Source: Planctomycetia bacterium (lineage in GTDB: Bacteria > Planctomycetota > Planctomycetia > Gemmatales > Gemmataceae). From it: a stretch of 64,000 nt of DNA. Made by a program: the position numbers and the translations under genes. The DNA is taken from positions 1 through 64,000 of the forward strand of contig SYLG01000107.1 in assembly GCA_005808665.1 (NCBI GenBank), given 5' to 3'. The notes beneath the pieces are model-generated. The model was not told the origin of the DNA, made no database searches, and saw nothing but the letters and a program-made list of their open reading frames with translations. Each line of letters opens with the position of its first letter. Positions within the stretch are counted from its first letter, which is position 1. This document shows positions 1 to 10,046 of the stretch, piece after piece.

Positions 1-29
1 AACAAAACCCAAAATGGAAAGGAAATTTA

Positions 30-60
30 GGCCCCCGTCAGGAGGCACGGGGCTTTTCCT
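30..60 (+). terminator. Rho-independent terminator of a gene left of the window
   Basis: GCCCCCGT (31-38) pairs with ACGGGGC (47-53) with one bulged C, followed by a short T run (TTTT at 54-57). It points in the plus direction, so it most likely ends a plus-strand gene lying outside the window. Pairing was judged by eye. Confidence 0.6.
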
Positions 61-239
61 TTTCAAATTGCCATTCAAGGAACATGCTATTTTTTGAAGT
101 TGCTTCCCGCCGATTTGGATTTTCCTGAAATTTTATTTTGCCTCGTGGGTAATAGGGAAGTGAGGCCTATCCTTCCTCCCATCCCTCCTTCCCACCCATG
201 AAATCAGCCCAATGAATACACCTGATTCTCCCCTGAAAT

Positions 240-664
240 GAAACAAAGCGGAAATCGGTTATGAAGCCCCTGTTAGCCAATTTGCCCTTGGCACCATCAT
301 GCCCGGTGAATACGGGATCTATGTGTTTAACCCCGAAACCAAGGTTTCGGATTTCGTGGCCGCCTGAGACAACGGAATGGATTTGGCTGGAATTGGCCCA
401 GGATACGGAGTTCGGACCATGAAAACCTGGTTTTTCCGGGGAATATTCAAATCCGTCGGCTAAAAACGGGCCAACAAATTCCTTTTTTCGGGATCCGGTT
501 CAAGCGTTAGCACCCTGTTTCCCAATAGCTTACAACCCTTCAAAACCACGCAGGTGGTTGGGAACCTTTCAGCGTATCTCCGAACAATTTCAACCTCCCT
601 TGTTCAAATCGCACAAGGAACTCCCAATATCAAGTACTTTGTTATTGATTACATCCCGTTTTGA
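240..664 (+). pseudogene. Decayed reading frame, possibly a toxin-tip relic
   Basis: One reading frame can be followed from about 240 to a stop at 662-664, broken by TGA at 365-367 and TAA at 461-463. The conceptual peptide looks protein-like (for example EYGIYVFNPETKV before the first stop and FLFSGSGSSVSTLFP after the second), and no start with a ribosome-binding site is visible. I do not recognise the family with certainty; the FLFSGSG...LFP stretch is loosely like the tips of some polymorphic toxins, which is an inference. A repeat also found behind the toxin-immunity pair at 56 kb follows directly. Confidence 0.35.
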
Positions 665-763
665 ACTCGACATACTCCCAAATTCCCGGGAAAAAACTCA
701 ATCCGAAACACAAAATAGGCCAAAAAATCGTTGAAAAACACTCCAACCGCGTTATTTGGGGTA
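662..763. repeat. Copy A of a ~100 bp dispersed repeat
   Basis: This stretch, starting near TGAACTCGACATACTCC and ending near GCGTTATTTGG, aligns with 56383-56484 over about 100 bases with a few single-base gaps; shared blocks include GACATACTCC, AAAAAACT, CAAAATA and AAAAATCGT. Read on the minus strand both copies could encode a related peptide (AVGVFFNDF here, AVEVIFDDF in the other), with extra bases here that break the frame, so this may be the more decayed copy of a coding fragment. 764-898 holds no further feature I can support. Confidence 0.6.
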
Positions 764-898
764 ACAAATAATTTGGAAAGCGATAACCAAGTCTGACTGT
801 TTCCATCGACATTTAGAGTCTCGAAGGAAAAATTGAGCTTGCCCTGTTTGCCATAATCGTGCTAAACCCTCCGGTTGATACTTATTGCGGAGGCGGAA

Positions 899-3700
899 AT
901 GGTATACACTTGGCGAAACCTTTTGGTGTCAATGGGTTTATGGCTAGGGATTGCTCCGCTTTGCCTTGCCCAGCAGGCACTCAATCTGGGATTTGAGGGA
1001 CGCGAAACTTTTTTTCAGGCAGGGCAAGCAACCGGGCCCGTAACGGTTCAAAGCCACCGGATTACCGAAGAGATTTTTCACAGCGGCCAACGCTGCGAAG
1101 AGTTGAAAATTTCGTTATCCAAGCCGTCCTATGTGCCCTATTTTATCGACATTGGCAAAGCCCCTGTCTCGGAGGAGCTTGCGATCGGGAGTTGGATTAG
1201 GGCCAATCGGCCGGGCATTCAAATCCTTTGTCGGGTGGTTCTTCCCAAGGAACGCGATCCTGCCAACCCGGATCGGGCTTTAACCGCTGTTCTTCCTGGG
1301 GATATTTACCAACTAACCAATCGGTGGCAGCAATTAAGCATTCGTCAACCCACCAAAAAACTCAAAGAGCAGCAACAAATCCTGCAACTTGAGGCCAAAC
1401 GCCAATTGTCCATTGCGGATGCCTATGTGGATTCCATTTTGGTAAATGTTGGCGTTGGGCCAGGCAATGTGGAGGTTTGGTTTGATGACCTTGAAGCTGG
1501 GCCTCTAAGCGAGGCCAAGAACCCCACCGGTTTGGCTGGTCAAGGCGGGACGCCTTCGGCAGCAGTTCCCGGGTCCATTGCAAGGCGGATTTCCGAAGTC
1601 AAGGTCCGGGGGAATCACCTTGAAGTGGGTGGGCAAAAATTTTTCCTTCGGGGTGTAAGGCATTCGGGGACCCCGTTAAAAACGCTTCGGGATGCTGGGT
1701 TCAACACCTTGTGGCTGGATGGGGCAACCCCACAAGGATTGTTGGATGATGCGGTTACCCAGGGGTTTTGGGTGGTTCCCGGGCTTGGGCCCATCGCCTC
1801 CGAAACGGTTTCAGGCAATGGAGAAACACCTGGCACCCTTACAGGTGGTGGCAATTTAACCAGTGGTTCGGTAAACGGGGCGTTGCTTTCCAGGAAGATG
1901 GGGCGATTTTTGGAGCAGGATGCGGTCATCGGGTGGGATCTTGGTTCCAATTTGGCGATGGAGAAGGTCACGCAGACCGTTCGCATGGCCCAGTCGTATA
2001 AAAATGCCGACCCGAATCGACCGGTTTTTGTGGATGTGGCGGATGGATTTGGCCGGTTTGCCAAGGGAATAGACCAGGTCCTTTTGGGGGCTCACCAATT
2101 TCCCCTTGGGACGACTCTGGAATTGCCCGGATATCGTGATTGGTTGATGCAAAAGCGCAACCTTTCACTTGATGGGGTATACACCTGGACCTGGATTCAG
2201 GCCCAGCCTCCGGAATGGACCGCCCCATCGTTTCACCAGGAGGCAGGAACCTCGGCGGATCCGGCCGGGCCCTCTCCCGAGCAGATCCGGTTGCTGGCGT
2301 ACACCGCCATTGCCAGCGGTATCAAGGGACTTGGATATTGGTCGGATGGGGCCCTGTCCGATGCCCAGGCCGGCCGGGACAGGTTGCTTCAGATGGCGCT
2401 ATTGAATCAGGAATTCCAATTGTTGGAGCCAGTACTTTTGGCAGCGGAGAAACCGTATTGGATCGAAACAAGTCACCCGGATGTTAAAGCAGCGGTTTTG
2501 CGATCTGAAAAGTCGATTTTGGTCCTTCCCATCTGGATGGGAAGGGGAGCGCAATGTACTGTTCCCCAAGGAGCGGCAGCGGAGTTGGCCATGGTTATCC
2601 CGGCCATTCCCGCAGGTCACCAGGCTTGGGAGGTCAGTCCCCACCAGGTGCGTTCGATCCCTTGGAAAAGGGTGACTGGGGGTTACCGGATCGTATTCAA
2701 GGAATTCAATTTAACCGGGGCGGTGGTCTTTACTTCGGACCTCAGCCCTACCGGGCTTGTGGTGCGCTTTCAGGATTTGCAACGCAAGATGGTGCCAACG
2801 GCTGCCCAATGGGCAGTGGACCTGGCGGGGATCAGCATCGACCGGACGGCAAGAATTTATGCCGACATCGAAGCCCAGGGCAGGGGACAACCGGATGGTC
2901 AAGCCCTCATTACCAAGGCGAAATCCTATTGGGAAAGTGCTCGTAGCCATTTCAATTCAGGGAACCACCAGGACGCCTACGCCGAGTCGATGCGGGCCAT
3001 GAGGCCCCTTCGGATTTTGCAAAGGGCTTGTTGGGACCATGCTTTGATGGAATTTGACAATTTGGTGGCGGCCCCAGGGTTGTCCGGGTTTTACAGTTTG
3101 CCCGGTCATTACAAATGGCTTGCCTCAACAGGAGGCCTCAAAACAGGGGAAAACCTTTTGCAGGGGGGCGATTTTGAATTGATTGGAGGGCAATCCCCTC
3201 AAGGGTGGATGACCCAAAGGGACATCCCTTTGGAGGATGTCCTGCCTACGATTCAGCGGACCCGTTTGGCCAAACATACAGGTGCGCAGGCTTTGGAATT
3301 GAAGCTTGATGCCAAGGATCCAAACAATCCACCGGCCGCCCTGGAAAGGGCTTTGTTGGCGATACACACGCCCGATTTGAAAATGGCGCCAGGAAGTTGG
3401 GTGAAACTTTGTGCGTGGCTCAATGTAAGGCAACCTGTGGCTGGTTCCGTGGATGGGGCTCTTTTTTATGACAGCGCTTCGGGGGAACCCCTTGCTTTTC
3501 GTACCACCCATACACAAGGTTGGCGAAAAGTAACGCTTTATCGTCAGGTTCCTATTTCCGGCCGCATTCGTGCGGTAGTAGCTTTAACAGGCTTGGGGTC
3601 GGTTCTGGTGGATGACCTCACTATCGAGCCTGTTTTAACCAGCCCTGAAAAACCGGGTTTTACCACAAATACCCGCACTCAGTTGGGCAACAATCCATAG
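899..3700 (+). CDS. Exported glycosidase-like protein with carbohydrate-binding-type modules
   Basis: The protein begins with a signal peptide ([19 protein letters not shown], cleavage near CLAQQ), so it is exported. I chose ATG 899 over an upstream TTG because GGAGG (889-893) sits five bases before it. Residues ~25-200 look like a jelly-roll carbohydrate-binding-type module (ending [10 protein letters not shown]). Residues ~220-560 resemble a TIM-barrel glycoside-hydrolase-like region ([14 protein letters not shown], then [13 protein letters not shown]), as in families where a heading sentence about the hero residue is followed by a barrel. The C-terminal ~160 residues repeat a binding-type module ([12 protein letters not shown] ... 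[11 protein letters not shown]). I could not assign catalytic acids, so enzymatic activity is uncertain. Its 3' end overlaps the 3' end of dapA, transcribed oppositely, by 22 bp. Confidence 0.7.
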   Translation: MVYTWRNLLVSMGLWLGIAPLCLAQQALNLGFEGRETFFQAGQATGPVTVQSHRITEEIFHSGQRCEELKISLSKPSYVPYFIDIGKAPVSEELAIGSWIRANRPGIQILCRVVLPKERDPANPDRALTAVLPGDIYQLTNRWQQLSIRQPTKKLKEQQQILQLEAKRQLSIADAYVDSILVNVGVGPGNVEVWFDDLEAGPLSEAKNPTGLAGQGGTPSAAVPGSIARRISEVKVRGNHLEVGGQKFFLRGVRHSGTPLKTLRDAGFNTLWLDGATPQGLLDDAVTQGFWVVPGLGPIASETVSGNGETPGTLTGGGNLTSGSVNGALLSRKMGRFLEQDAVIGWDLGSNLAMEKVTQTVRMAQSYKNADPNRPVFVDVADGFGRFAKGIDQVLLGAHQFPLGTTLELPGYRDWLMQKRNLSLDGVYTWTWIQAQPPEWTAPSFHQEAGTSADPAGPSPEQIRLLAYTAIASGIKGLGYWSDGALSDAQAGRDRLLQMALLNQEFQLLEPVLLAAEKPYWIETSHPDVKAAVLRSEKSILVLPIWMGRGAQCTVPQGAAAELAMVIPAIPAGHQAWEVSPHQVRSIPWKRVTGGYRIVFKEFNLTGAVVFTSDLSPTGLVVRFQDLQRKMVPTAAQWAVDLAGISIDRTARIYADIEAQGRGQPDGQALITKAKSYWESARSHFNSGNHQDAYAESMRAMRPLRILQRACWDHALMEFDNLVAAPGLSGFYSLPGHYKWLASTGGLKTGENLLQGGDFELIGGQSPQGWMTQRDIPLEDVLPTIQRTRLAKHTGAQALELKLDAKDPNNPPAALERALLAIHTPDLKMAPGSWVKLCAWLNVRQPVAGSVDGALFYDSASGEPLAFRTTHTQGWRKVTLYRQVPISGRIRAVVALTGLGSVLVDDLTIEPVLTSPEKPGFTTNTRTQLGNNP

Positions 3701-4575
3701 TTCACAAGGGTTTGTCGCACTTTTTGTTCCCCAGCAATGTCTAGTGGACATAGGGGAAGTCGTAGTTCGCCGGTATCCCGACCCAAAAGTTTGAGGGCGG
3801 TTTTAACCGGGATGGGGTTTGTGGCAATACCCAACAAATCCCGGCAAAGGAAAAAGAGTTTGCGGTGCCAACCCAAGGCTGTTTCCAATTGTCCGGAAGC
3901 GAATGCATGAACCATGGCTTTCATGTCGGCTGGGACCAGATTGCCAACCACGGAAACGATTCCTTCGCCTCCAATGGACATAAGGGGCAGAGTCAGGCTA
4001 TCGTCCCCGGAAAGGATGGTAAGGTCACAAAGGGCGGCAATTTGGCTTGCCTGATCGAGTGAACCGGTTGCCTCTTTTACCGCCACTATCTGAGGGATCT
4101 CAGCCAACCTGGCAATGGTTTCCGGAAGGATATTGGATGCGGTCCTTCCGGGAATGTTATAAAGAACCACGGGAAGGCCCGCTTCTTCCGCAATGGCTTT
4201 GAAATGGAGATAATACCCATCTTGTGTGGGTTTGTTGTAATAGGGGCCAACCACCAAGGCTCCATCGGCCCCGGCTTTTTTCGCAAATTTGGTTAACCTT
4301 ACCGCCTCCTTGGTGGAATTGGAACCTGTTCCAGGCATCACCTTAATGCGCCCAGAAGCCTGTTGAACAACCGTTTCAATGATTTTCTCATGTTCCTCGT
4401 GATCCACTGTTGGGGATTCACCGGTTGTGCCTACCGGAGCCAGGCAATGAGTTCCTTGGGAAATATGCCAATCCACCGATCGGCAAAGGGCAGGGTAATC
4501 CACCAATCCATCCCGAAAGGGAGTAACAATGGCAACGGTGAGGCCTGCAAACATCCGCCCTTTGGTGCTACGCAT
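3679..4575 (-). CDS. dapA: 4-hydroxy-tetrahydrodipicolinate synthase
   Basis: DapA condenses pyruvate with aspartate semialdehyde, the first step of the lysine/diaminopimelate branch, in the cytoplasm. At 298 residues it has the normal length for this (beta/alpha)8 aldolase. Visible family features are GTTGES (T50-T51), the GPYYNKP segment with Tyr112, Tyr139 in VVLYNIPGR, and the Schiff-base lysine K167 in [14 protein letters not shown] lies about seven bases before ATG 4575. It is divergent from the HAD-like gene and convergent with the exported protein on its left. N-acetylneuraminate lyase-type relatives share the fold, but the GTTGES and Tyr/Arg pattern favours DapA. Confidence 0.93.
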   Translation of the reverse strand: MRSTKGRMFAGLTVAIVTPFRDGLVDYPALCRSVDWHISQGTHCLAPVGTTGESPTVDHEEHEKIIETVVQQASGRIKVMPGTGSNSTKEAVRLTKFAKKAGADGALVVGPYYNKPTQDGYYLHFKAIAEEAGLPVVLYNIPGRTASNILPETIARLAEIPQIVAVKEATGSLDQASQIAALCDLTILSGDDSLTLPLMSIGGEGIVSVVGNLVPADMKAMVHAFASGQLETALGWHRKLFFLCRDLLGIATNPIPVKTALKLLGRDTGELRLPLCPLDIAGEQKVRQTLVNYGLLPN

Positions 4576-4705
4576 GAAACATTCCTTATTTGAGGCAATT
4601 GCATGTAGTTTACAAAACCAAGGCCGCTCGCAAACCCATCCAGGGAAGGAAGGGTTGTTAATATGTGGGGTTTCGGTCGGTAAGATAAAGGTAAGGAACT
4701 TTGCC

Positions 4706-5383
4706 GTGATCCGCTTTATTTATTTCGATGCCGTAGGAACCATTCTCCACCCGAGCCCTTCCGTAAGTGAAATTTACCACCATTATGCCCGAAAACATGG
4801 GTATCCTGCGGAGTTTACCAAGCTCAAACAGCGCATTCGGGAGGCGTTTGGCCGGCAGGAAGCGATGGACGCAAGCCTCGAATGGAAAACCAATGAGTCT
4901 CGTGAAGAAAACCGGTGGCGCTCCATCGTTCAGGAGAGTTTTCCCGGCATGAATTCCCTCGAAAAATGTTTTCAGGAACTTTATCAAGTGTTTGCCACGG
5001 CCTGGGCTTGGAGGGTGGAACCCGCTTTGGCTGGCTGGCTGGATTTAGCCAAAAGTCGTGCAATCAGGGTTGGATTGGCCTCGAATTTTGACCATCGACT
5101 AAGGAACCTGATCGGGGAATTTTCTCCATTACGGGCATTTTCCGAGGTCATTATCAGTTCCGAAATAGGGTGGCGAAAGCCTGCACCCCGATTTTATGAA
5201 TTGGCCTTAATGCGGGCAAAACAAAAACCCTCCCAAGTCCTGTTTTTGGGGGATAACTTCCGGTTTGATGTTCAAGTCCCGCGCGAAATGGGGATGCACG
5301 CCGCCCTAATCAGTGCGTTTGCCATTTCTCCCTTGGCCTACCTTTCCCTGGAAAAGGTGACGGATTTTGCTGAAGTAATGTAA
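4706..5383 (+). CDS. HAD-superfamily protein with an altered motif I
   Basis: This is a haloacid-dehalogenase-fold protein of about 225 residues. I chose GTG 4706 because the HAD strand FIYFDAVGT follows at once and AAGGTAAGGAA lies just upstream; a longer frame back to 4529 would overlap the dapA start region. Motif I is DAVGT (Asp8), motif II is in GLASNFD, the conserved Lys is in GWRKPAP and motif IV is FLGDNFRFD. The residue two after the nucleophile is Val instead of the usual general-acid Asp. Families with DAVGT are known in other bacteria and their substrates are mostly unknown, so a phosphatase function is not secure. Confidence 0.8.
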   Translation: MIRFIYFDAVGTILHPSPSVSEIYHHYARKHGYPAEFTKLKQRIREAFGRQEAMDASLEWKTNESREENRWRSIVQESFPGMNSLEKCFQELYQVFATAWAWRVEPALAGWLDLAKSRAIRVGLASNFDHRLRNLIGEFSPLRAFSEVIISSEIGWRKPAPRFYELALMRAKQKPSQVLFLGDNFRFDVQVPREMGMHAALISAFAISPLAYLSLEKVTDFAEVM

Positions 5384-5470
5384 TTTTCCGGCATTCCAGT
5401 TACTGCCTGACCTCCAGTAATCCTAATAAGTCCTTTGGAATCGCCTTCTTGATTGGGTTGGGTGGCCTAC

Positions 5471-6688
5471 ATGACAAAGCGTTATTTTGCGGAGCCCTAT
5501 CAGTTCGTTGTACCCGAGGAATCGACCTGGTTCATTGAATTATTCCGTCATATCACCCCGTTTTACTATCCTTGGGTTTTGAACCTGAAACGATGGAGTT
5601 TTCCGGGTTTGGAATATCTGCAAGAGAGCTATCAAAAAAACGCTGGGATCCTCCTTTGTTCGAACCATCAAAGCGGTATAGACCCCCTTCTGCTTGGAAA
5701 ATTGGCGGAGGCATCCGGAAGGTGGATTCATTTTATCGCTTCGCACCACCTCTTTAAGGAGGGCGAAATACTAGGGGAAGTCATTCGTCGCCTGGGTGGG
5801 TATAGCATTTTTCGTGACGGACCCGATTTGTCAAGCGTCAAGAAAACAATCGACCTTTTGTGTAAGGGGAAACGAGCCGTTCTGGTGTTTCCGGAGGGCA
5901 CCTATCTGAAACAAAATGACAGGATTGGTCCCCTCCTGGAGGGGACCGGTTTGATTTTGCGCAATGCTTTGAAAAAGGCAACCCGGCCAATGGTGGTCCA
6001 CCTTATTGCCGTCAAATATTGGTTTTTGGAAGACCCTATGCCATCACTGAGGCATAAATGGAGCAGATTGGAAAAGGAATGGGGTTTAAGGAATGCTTCC
6101 CAAGAGGATGACCTGAACCGGTTGGAGGCGATCCTTCGTACCGGGGTGGTCAGGCTTTTGGGAAACGAGGCGAAAATGGTTTTGCAGCAGGGTTTTTTGA
6201 GGAATGAGGACTTTGACACGGCATTAGGCCGGTTGGTCGCCAACCACTTTGAGGTGGAACCCGCAAAGGTTGGTGATCCCAAAGCATCCATTGGGCTTGC
6301 CATCCGCAAACAAAGGCAAGGATTGATCAGGGAATTGGCCCAAACGGCGGGATTCCCAAAAGAGGAGGAATCGGTTCAGGAAAAACTTGCCTCCCTTTTG
6401 AAATGGGAAAGTGTAACCACCCTTTCCATGGACTATGTTCGGGAAAAGCCAACGGTGGAGAGGATATGGGAATCCTTTGCCCGATTGGAAGAGGCCTTTA
6501 CCGATTGTGAATCGGTATTTCCGGTTCCCGTGGAGGCGGTTTTGTCCGTCAGTGATGGAATCGATATTTCGGCCCAGAGGAAAGGGATGAGCCTTGATCC
6601 CCAAATGGGAGATTTCGGTAGTAAGCTCCGCCAAAGGATGCAAAACCATTTGGATTCCATTACCTTGAAAAGCCCAATCGGGCGGTAA
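5471..6688 (+). CDS. PlsC-type 1-acylglycerol-phosphate acyltransferase-like protein
   Basis: The N-terminal half carries the glycerolipid acyltransferase signature: NHQSGIDP (the H-x4-D catalytic motif, near residue 65) and VFPEGT (near residue 145), so it probably transfers acyl groups to lysophospholipids or a related acceptor at the membrane. The C-terminal ~200 residues are an extension without a motif I know. ATG 5471 is preferred over TTG 5453, though no strong ribosome-binding site separates them. It lies 107 bp upstream of btaA on the same strand, which suggests, but does not prove, a joint role in membrane lipid synthesis. Confidence 0.8.
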   Translation: MTKRYFAEPYQFVVPEESTWFIELFRHITPFYYPWVLNLKRWSFPGLEYLQESYQKNAGILLCSNHQSGIDPLLLGKLAEASGRWIHFIASHHLFKEGEILGEVIRRLGGYSIFRDGPDLSSVKKTIDLLCKGKRAVLVFPEGTYLKQNDRIGPLLEGTGLILRNALKKATRPMVVHLIAVKYWFLEDPMPSLRHKWSRLEKEWGLRNASQEDDLNRLEAILRTGVVRLLGNEAKMVLQQGFLRNEDFDTALGRLVANHFEVEPAKVGDPKASIGLAIRKQRQGLIRELAQTAGFPKEEESVQEKLASLLKWESVTTLSMDYVREKPTVERIWESFARLEEAFTDCESVFPVPVEAVLSVSDGIDISAQRKGMSLDPQMGDFGSKLRQRMQNHLDSITLKSPIGR

Positions 6689-6795
6689 TCCTTTGGCCCG
6701 TATTTGCCTGTTCCAACATTTCAAAGGACAGTGGTTCCAATCAAAGTAAGATGACCTGAAAGGGTATTGGCGATTTCCGGCAAGGACTTGTTTGC

Positions 6796-7986
6796 ATGCA
6801 TGCAAAGATCTTTCAAATGGTTCACAAAGGCAATCTCATTTACAACACCTGTTGGGAAGACCCGGTGTTGGATCAGGTAGCGTTTGGCCTCAAACCCAGG
6901 GACAGGGTATTGGTAATTACCAGTGCCGGCTGCAACGCCCTGGATTACCTCCTGGCCGGAGTGGCCGGGGTTCATGCCGTGGATATGAACCCGATTCAAA
7001 ACAGCCTTCTTGAACTCAAAAAAGCAGCAATCAAGGTACTCGATTACGACGATTTTTGGAGGATGTTTGGCGAGGGGCATCACCCCCGGATCAGGGAAAT
7101 GTATCACCAGCGCCTTCGCCCGGCAATTCCCGAGTATGCCCGGGTTTGGTGGGACAGGAAAATAGGCTACTTTGCCGGAAAAGGCTGGCGAAGCAGTTTC
7201 TATTACCGGGGAACCTCAGGCCTTTTTGCAAAACTGGTTATGACCAAACTGAACCTTTTCGGTCGTATGCGAACGGTGATTCAGGACTTTATCAAGGCAC
7301 CTACCCTGGAAAAGCAAGCCGAAATATGGTTCTCAAAGATTCATAAAAAAGTAATGACCCCTTCCATGAGGTGGTTTTTGGGTCGGCAATTTACCATGAC
7401 CCTCCTCGGGGTCCCTGGGCCGCAAATCCAGCAGATTCGTAATCAATATCCAGGCGGATTGGTTCAATTCATCGAAGATTGCATAACCGCGGTTACCACC
7501 AAACTTCCTATCCATGACAACTATTTCTGGCGTGTCTACATGGAGGGCCGGTACCACCACGATTCCTGCCCTTCGTACCTCAAGGAGGAAAACTTTGAAA
7601 AACTCAAAGGACTCGTTGACCGACTCGAGATTACCACAAACTCCGTGGAAGGATTTCTCAAATCGACTCACCATAGGATCAACAAGTTTACTTTGCTTGA
7701 TCACATGGACTGGATGGCACGAAAAAACCCCAAGGGGTTGGTGGATGAATGGAATGCCCTGATCCAACGGGCCCAACCTGATTCGGTTATCCTGTACAGG
7801 AGTGCGGGATTAAATGTGGACTTTCTGGATGACCTTTTGGTGAAAACGGCTCATGGCACAACCAAACTTGGCGATTGCCTGCTTCATGACACGGCCCTTG
7901 CCCAAAGGCTTCACCCAACTGACCGGGTTCACACCTATGGCAGCTTCCACATAGCACGCCTGAAACCCGGTACCGTTTCGGAGTGA
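6796..7986 (+). CDS. btaA: S-adenosylmethionine:diacylglycerol 3-amino-3-carboxypropyl transferase
   Basis: The protein (396 residues) matches the BtaA/DUF3419 family, which moves the aminocarboxypropyl group of SAM onto diacylglycerol to make diacylglyceryl-homoserine. The family start LIYNTCWEDP is present near residue 15, followed by a SAM-binding loop (VLVITSAGCNALDYL) and AVDMNP. The conserved RYHHD and LLDHMDWM segments lie in the second half. AAGGA lies nine bases before ATG 6796. The stop codon overlaps the btaB region by a few bases, so the two are translationally linked and form a betaine-lipid operon. Confidence 0.9.
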   Translation: MHAKIFQMVHKGNLIYNTCWEDPVLDQVAFGLKPRDRVLVITSAGCNALDYLLAGVAGVHAVDMNPIQNSLLELKKAAIKVLDYDDFWRMFGEGHHPRIREMYHQRLRPAIPEYARVWWDRKIGYFAGKGWRSSFYYRGTSGLFAKLVMTKLNLFGRMRTVIQDFIKAPTLEKQAEIWFSKIHKKVMTPSMRWFLGRQFTMTLLGVPGPQIQQIRNQYPGGLVQFIEDCITAVTTKLPIHDNYFWRVYMEGRYHHDSCPSYLKEENFEKLKGLVDRLEITTNSVEGFLKSTHHRINKFTLLDHMDWMARKNPKGLVDEWNALIQRAQPDSVILYRSAGLNVDFLDDLLVKTAHGTTKLGDCLLHDTALAQRLHPTDRVHTYGSFHIARLKPGTVSE

Positions 7987-7988
7987 CC

Positions 7989-8726
7989 ATGAGTTTTTGG
8001 AGTGATATGCGGGTGATTTGGGGAATGGCCTTTCATCGGGGCTCATCAACCGACCTGAAATCCCGCCTCGAAGAGTTTTATTCCGGCCAAAGTGGCGACT
8101 ACGACAGTTTCCGGAAGAAACTCCTCCATGGACGGGAAACGCTCATGGGGGAAATCGGTCAAAGGCTTGAGCCGGGTGCCACGGTTTTGGATATGGGGGG
8201 TGGCACGGGCCATAACATTGCCGGGCTTGGTACCCACCTGGCCAAGCTTGGTAGAGTGGACATTATTGATCTTTGTAGTCCCCTTTTGGGTGTGGCCCAG
8301 GCGAGGATCACCAAGGAGGGATGGACTAATGTCCATACAGCCGAGGCAGATGCGACAAAGTTTGTGCCACCTGCCGGGCCAGTGGACGCAATCACCTTTT
8401 CCTATTCATTGACCATGATCCCGGATTGGTTTCTGGCTTTGGAAAGGGCCTTTTGCAATCTTAAGCCTGGGGGAATAATCGGAGTGGTGGATTTCTATAT
8501 TTCCCGGAAATGGCCTGAGGGAAAATACAAGAAACACGGCACCTTAACCCGTGGCCTATGGCCCTTATGGTTTGCCAATGATAATGTTTTTCCAAGCCAG
8601 GATCATCTTCCCTGGCTTGGATCCCATTTTGAGTCGCTAATTTTGGAGGAGGGAAAGGGAAAAATTCCCTATGTGCCTTTTCTCAAGGCACCATATTATG
8701 TCTTTTTAGGTCGCAAAAGCCTTTAG
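7989..8726 (+). CDS. btaB: Homoserine-lipid N-methyltransferase, BtaB-like
   Basis: A class I SAM-dependent methyltransferase with motif I VLDMGGGTGHN (near residue 67), followed by VDIIDLC and the post-motif LKPGGIIGVVDFYI. Directly behind btaA, it is best read as BtaB, which adds three methyl groups to diacylglyceryl-homoserine to give the betaine lipid DGTS. ATG 7989 follows GGAG at 7979-7982; a GTG at 7983 overlapping the btaA stop is the alternative. The assignment rests on family resemblance plus the btaA neighbour. Confidence 0.87.
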   Translation: MSFWSDMRVIWGMAFHRGSSTDLKSRLEEFYSGQSGDYDSFRKKLLHGRETLMGEIGQRLEPGATVLDMGGGTGHNIAGLGTHLAKLGRVDIIDLCSPLLGVAQARITKEGWTNVHTAEADATKFVPPAGPVDAITFSYSLTMIPDWFLALERAFCNLKPGGIIGVVDFYISRKWPEGKYKKHGTLTRGLWPLWFANDNVFPSQDHLPWLGSHFESLILEEGKGKIPYVPFLKAPYYVFLGRKSL

Positions 8727-8892
8727 AATTTGCCTTTTTTATTTCTTTTGGCAGGATTCCATTTGCCGTTCGGACAAGTTTTTATCCCATTTGAGACGAG
8801 AAATCGGCCCAGGAGGATTCGGTGTTCCAAACTGAAAAAACCCGGTTGCTTCTGGGCCTAAACCAGGCCACCTGGCCTTTATGCCTTAATAG

Positions 8893-9180
8893 TCAGCGAA
8901 TGCGGATCCTCTTGCCAAAGGCAGCAGGATTGATCGGGCCGTAAATGTGAGGATAGCATTCCCCATTGCTTGACGGTTCCAATCGCAATTCACTGGTCAT
9001 GGCACTAGGTTCGATTTCAAAACCCCAGATTTTCCCCTCCTTTGGAAAAAAACGATCAATTACCTTTAAGGCCTGATGTTGAAAACAACAATGGATGAAA
9101 CCCTCTGCTTCGAGGGAAGGATGGGTGTAAGGGGTGGTGGGAGCACTTGGGTCGGTTCCCGCCACAAGGTGTAAAATCAT
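8893..9180 (-). CDS. DUF952 family protein
   Basis: A 95-residue protein with the DUF952 pattern: ILHLVAGTD at the start, PSLEAEGFIHCC near residue 25 and CYPHIYGPINP near residue 75. The biochemical role of the family is unknown; it is usually a small cytoplasmic protein. It begins 18 bp after the TPR lipoprotein gene and is probably cotranscribed with it. The 166 bp between btaB and this gene (8727-8892) show no feature I can name. Confidence 0.85.
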   Translation of the reverse strand: MILHLVAGTDPSAPTTPYTHPSLEAEGFIHCCFQHQALKVIDRFFPKEGKIWGFEIEPSAMTSELRLEPSSNGECYPHIYGPINPAAFGKRIRIR

Positions 9181-9198
9181 GGTATTTTCAGGTTAGCC

Positions 9199-9849
9199 CT
9201 ATCGGTCAGGTGTGGGTAGGTGGACCCCTGCTTTTTTCATTTGATCGATTTTCGTTTGGAGAGCCACCTGTTTTGGCCGAACTTCCATAGCCCTTTCATA
9301 AAGGGCAAGGGCACGATCGGGCCGGTTGAGGGATTCAAAAAGGCTTCCCAACTCAATCATGGCAACCAGGTCGCTTGGATTAATGGCAAGGGCCTGTTGG
9401 AGGCGGGCTTGGGCTCGGGCCACATCCCCGGCTTGCAACCACAAGTAACCATCGTCCGCAAAGGCTTGAGCGAAATGGGGATGGGATTTCATCCAGGTTT
9501 CGACTTGGGTTTGGGCGTATTCCCGGCGTCCACTTCGATTCCAGAGGACGACCAAGGCATGGCGGGCCTGATTGAGTCCGGGATCCTTTTCCAATGCCAC
9601 GGTATACAACCGCTCGGCTTCGGTAATGTTCCCCAAGGCCTCTTCTACCTGGGCTTTGTTGTATAAAAGTTGGGGATTCTCGGGGTCCTTGGCAAGTGCC
9701 TTAACAAAATATTGTTTCGCCTCGGGATAAGCACCCATTTGAAAAAGGTAAACTCCATCCTGGGTGTAGGAACGGATTTCGTCCTGGCGTTGCAAGGCAC
9801 ACCCTCCGGCCAAGAAAATGCCCAACAGCCCCATCCAGCCCGGTCGCAT
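9199..9849 (-). CDS. TPR-repeat lipoprotein
   Basis: A lipoprotein signal (MRPGWMGLLGIF, lipobox LAGGC with Cys16) is followed by about five tetratricopeptide repeats over residues ~28-205, with the spacing of A-x3-Y/F and P at repeat ends (for example AKDPENPQLLY and EKDPGLNQARHAL). GGAGG lies seven bases before the ATG. Such proteins act as assembly scaffolds at the inner or outer membrane, similar to PilF/NlpI-type proteins, but the partner is unknown. Its downstream neighbour is the DUF952 gene. Confidence 0.85.
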   Translation of the reverse strand: MRPGWMGLLGIFLAGGCALQRQDEIRSYTQDGVYLFQMGAYPEAKQYFVKALAKDPENPQLLYNKAQVEEALGNITEAERLYTVALEKDPGLNQARHALVVLWNRSGRREYAQTQVETWMKSHPHFAQAFADDGYLWLQAGDVARAQARLQQALAINPSDLVAMIELGSLFESLNRPDRALALYERAMEVRPKQVALQTKIDQMKKAGVHLPTPDR

Positions 9850-10046
9850 GGAAATACCTCCAACCGGGCCTCATAGCTCTTTGGTTGTGGGGTGAAAAGG
9901 TCAATTTGTCCTGGGACCGAACGATCTTATCCCTTGGGGGGCCAAGCTTTCCTTTCGAATAATTCTTGGGGGACTAAAGCAAGAAAGACCTCCTTAGGGA
10001 CAATTGATATTCATGGTAAGCTTTTGTTGTTGTGGTAAACCCAAAA

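Noticed and set aside
1615-2064. 149-residue minus-strand frame
   Set aside because: Shadow of the exported glycosidase-like gene; atypical composition.
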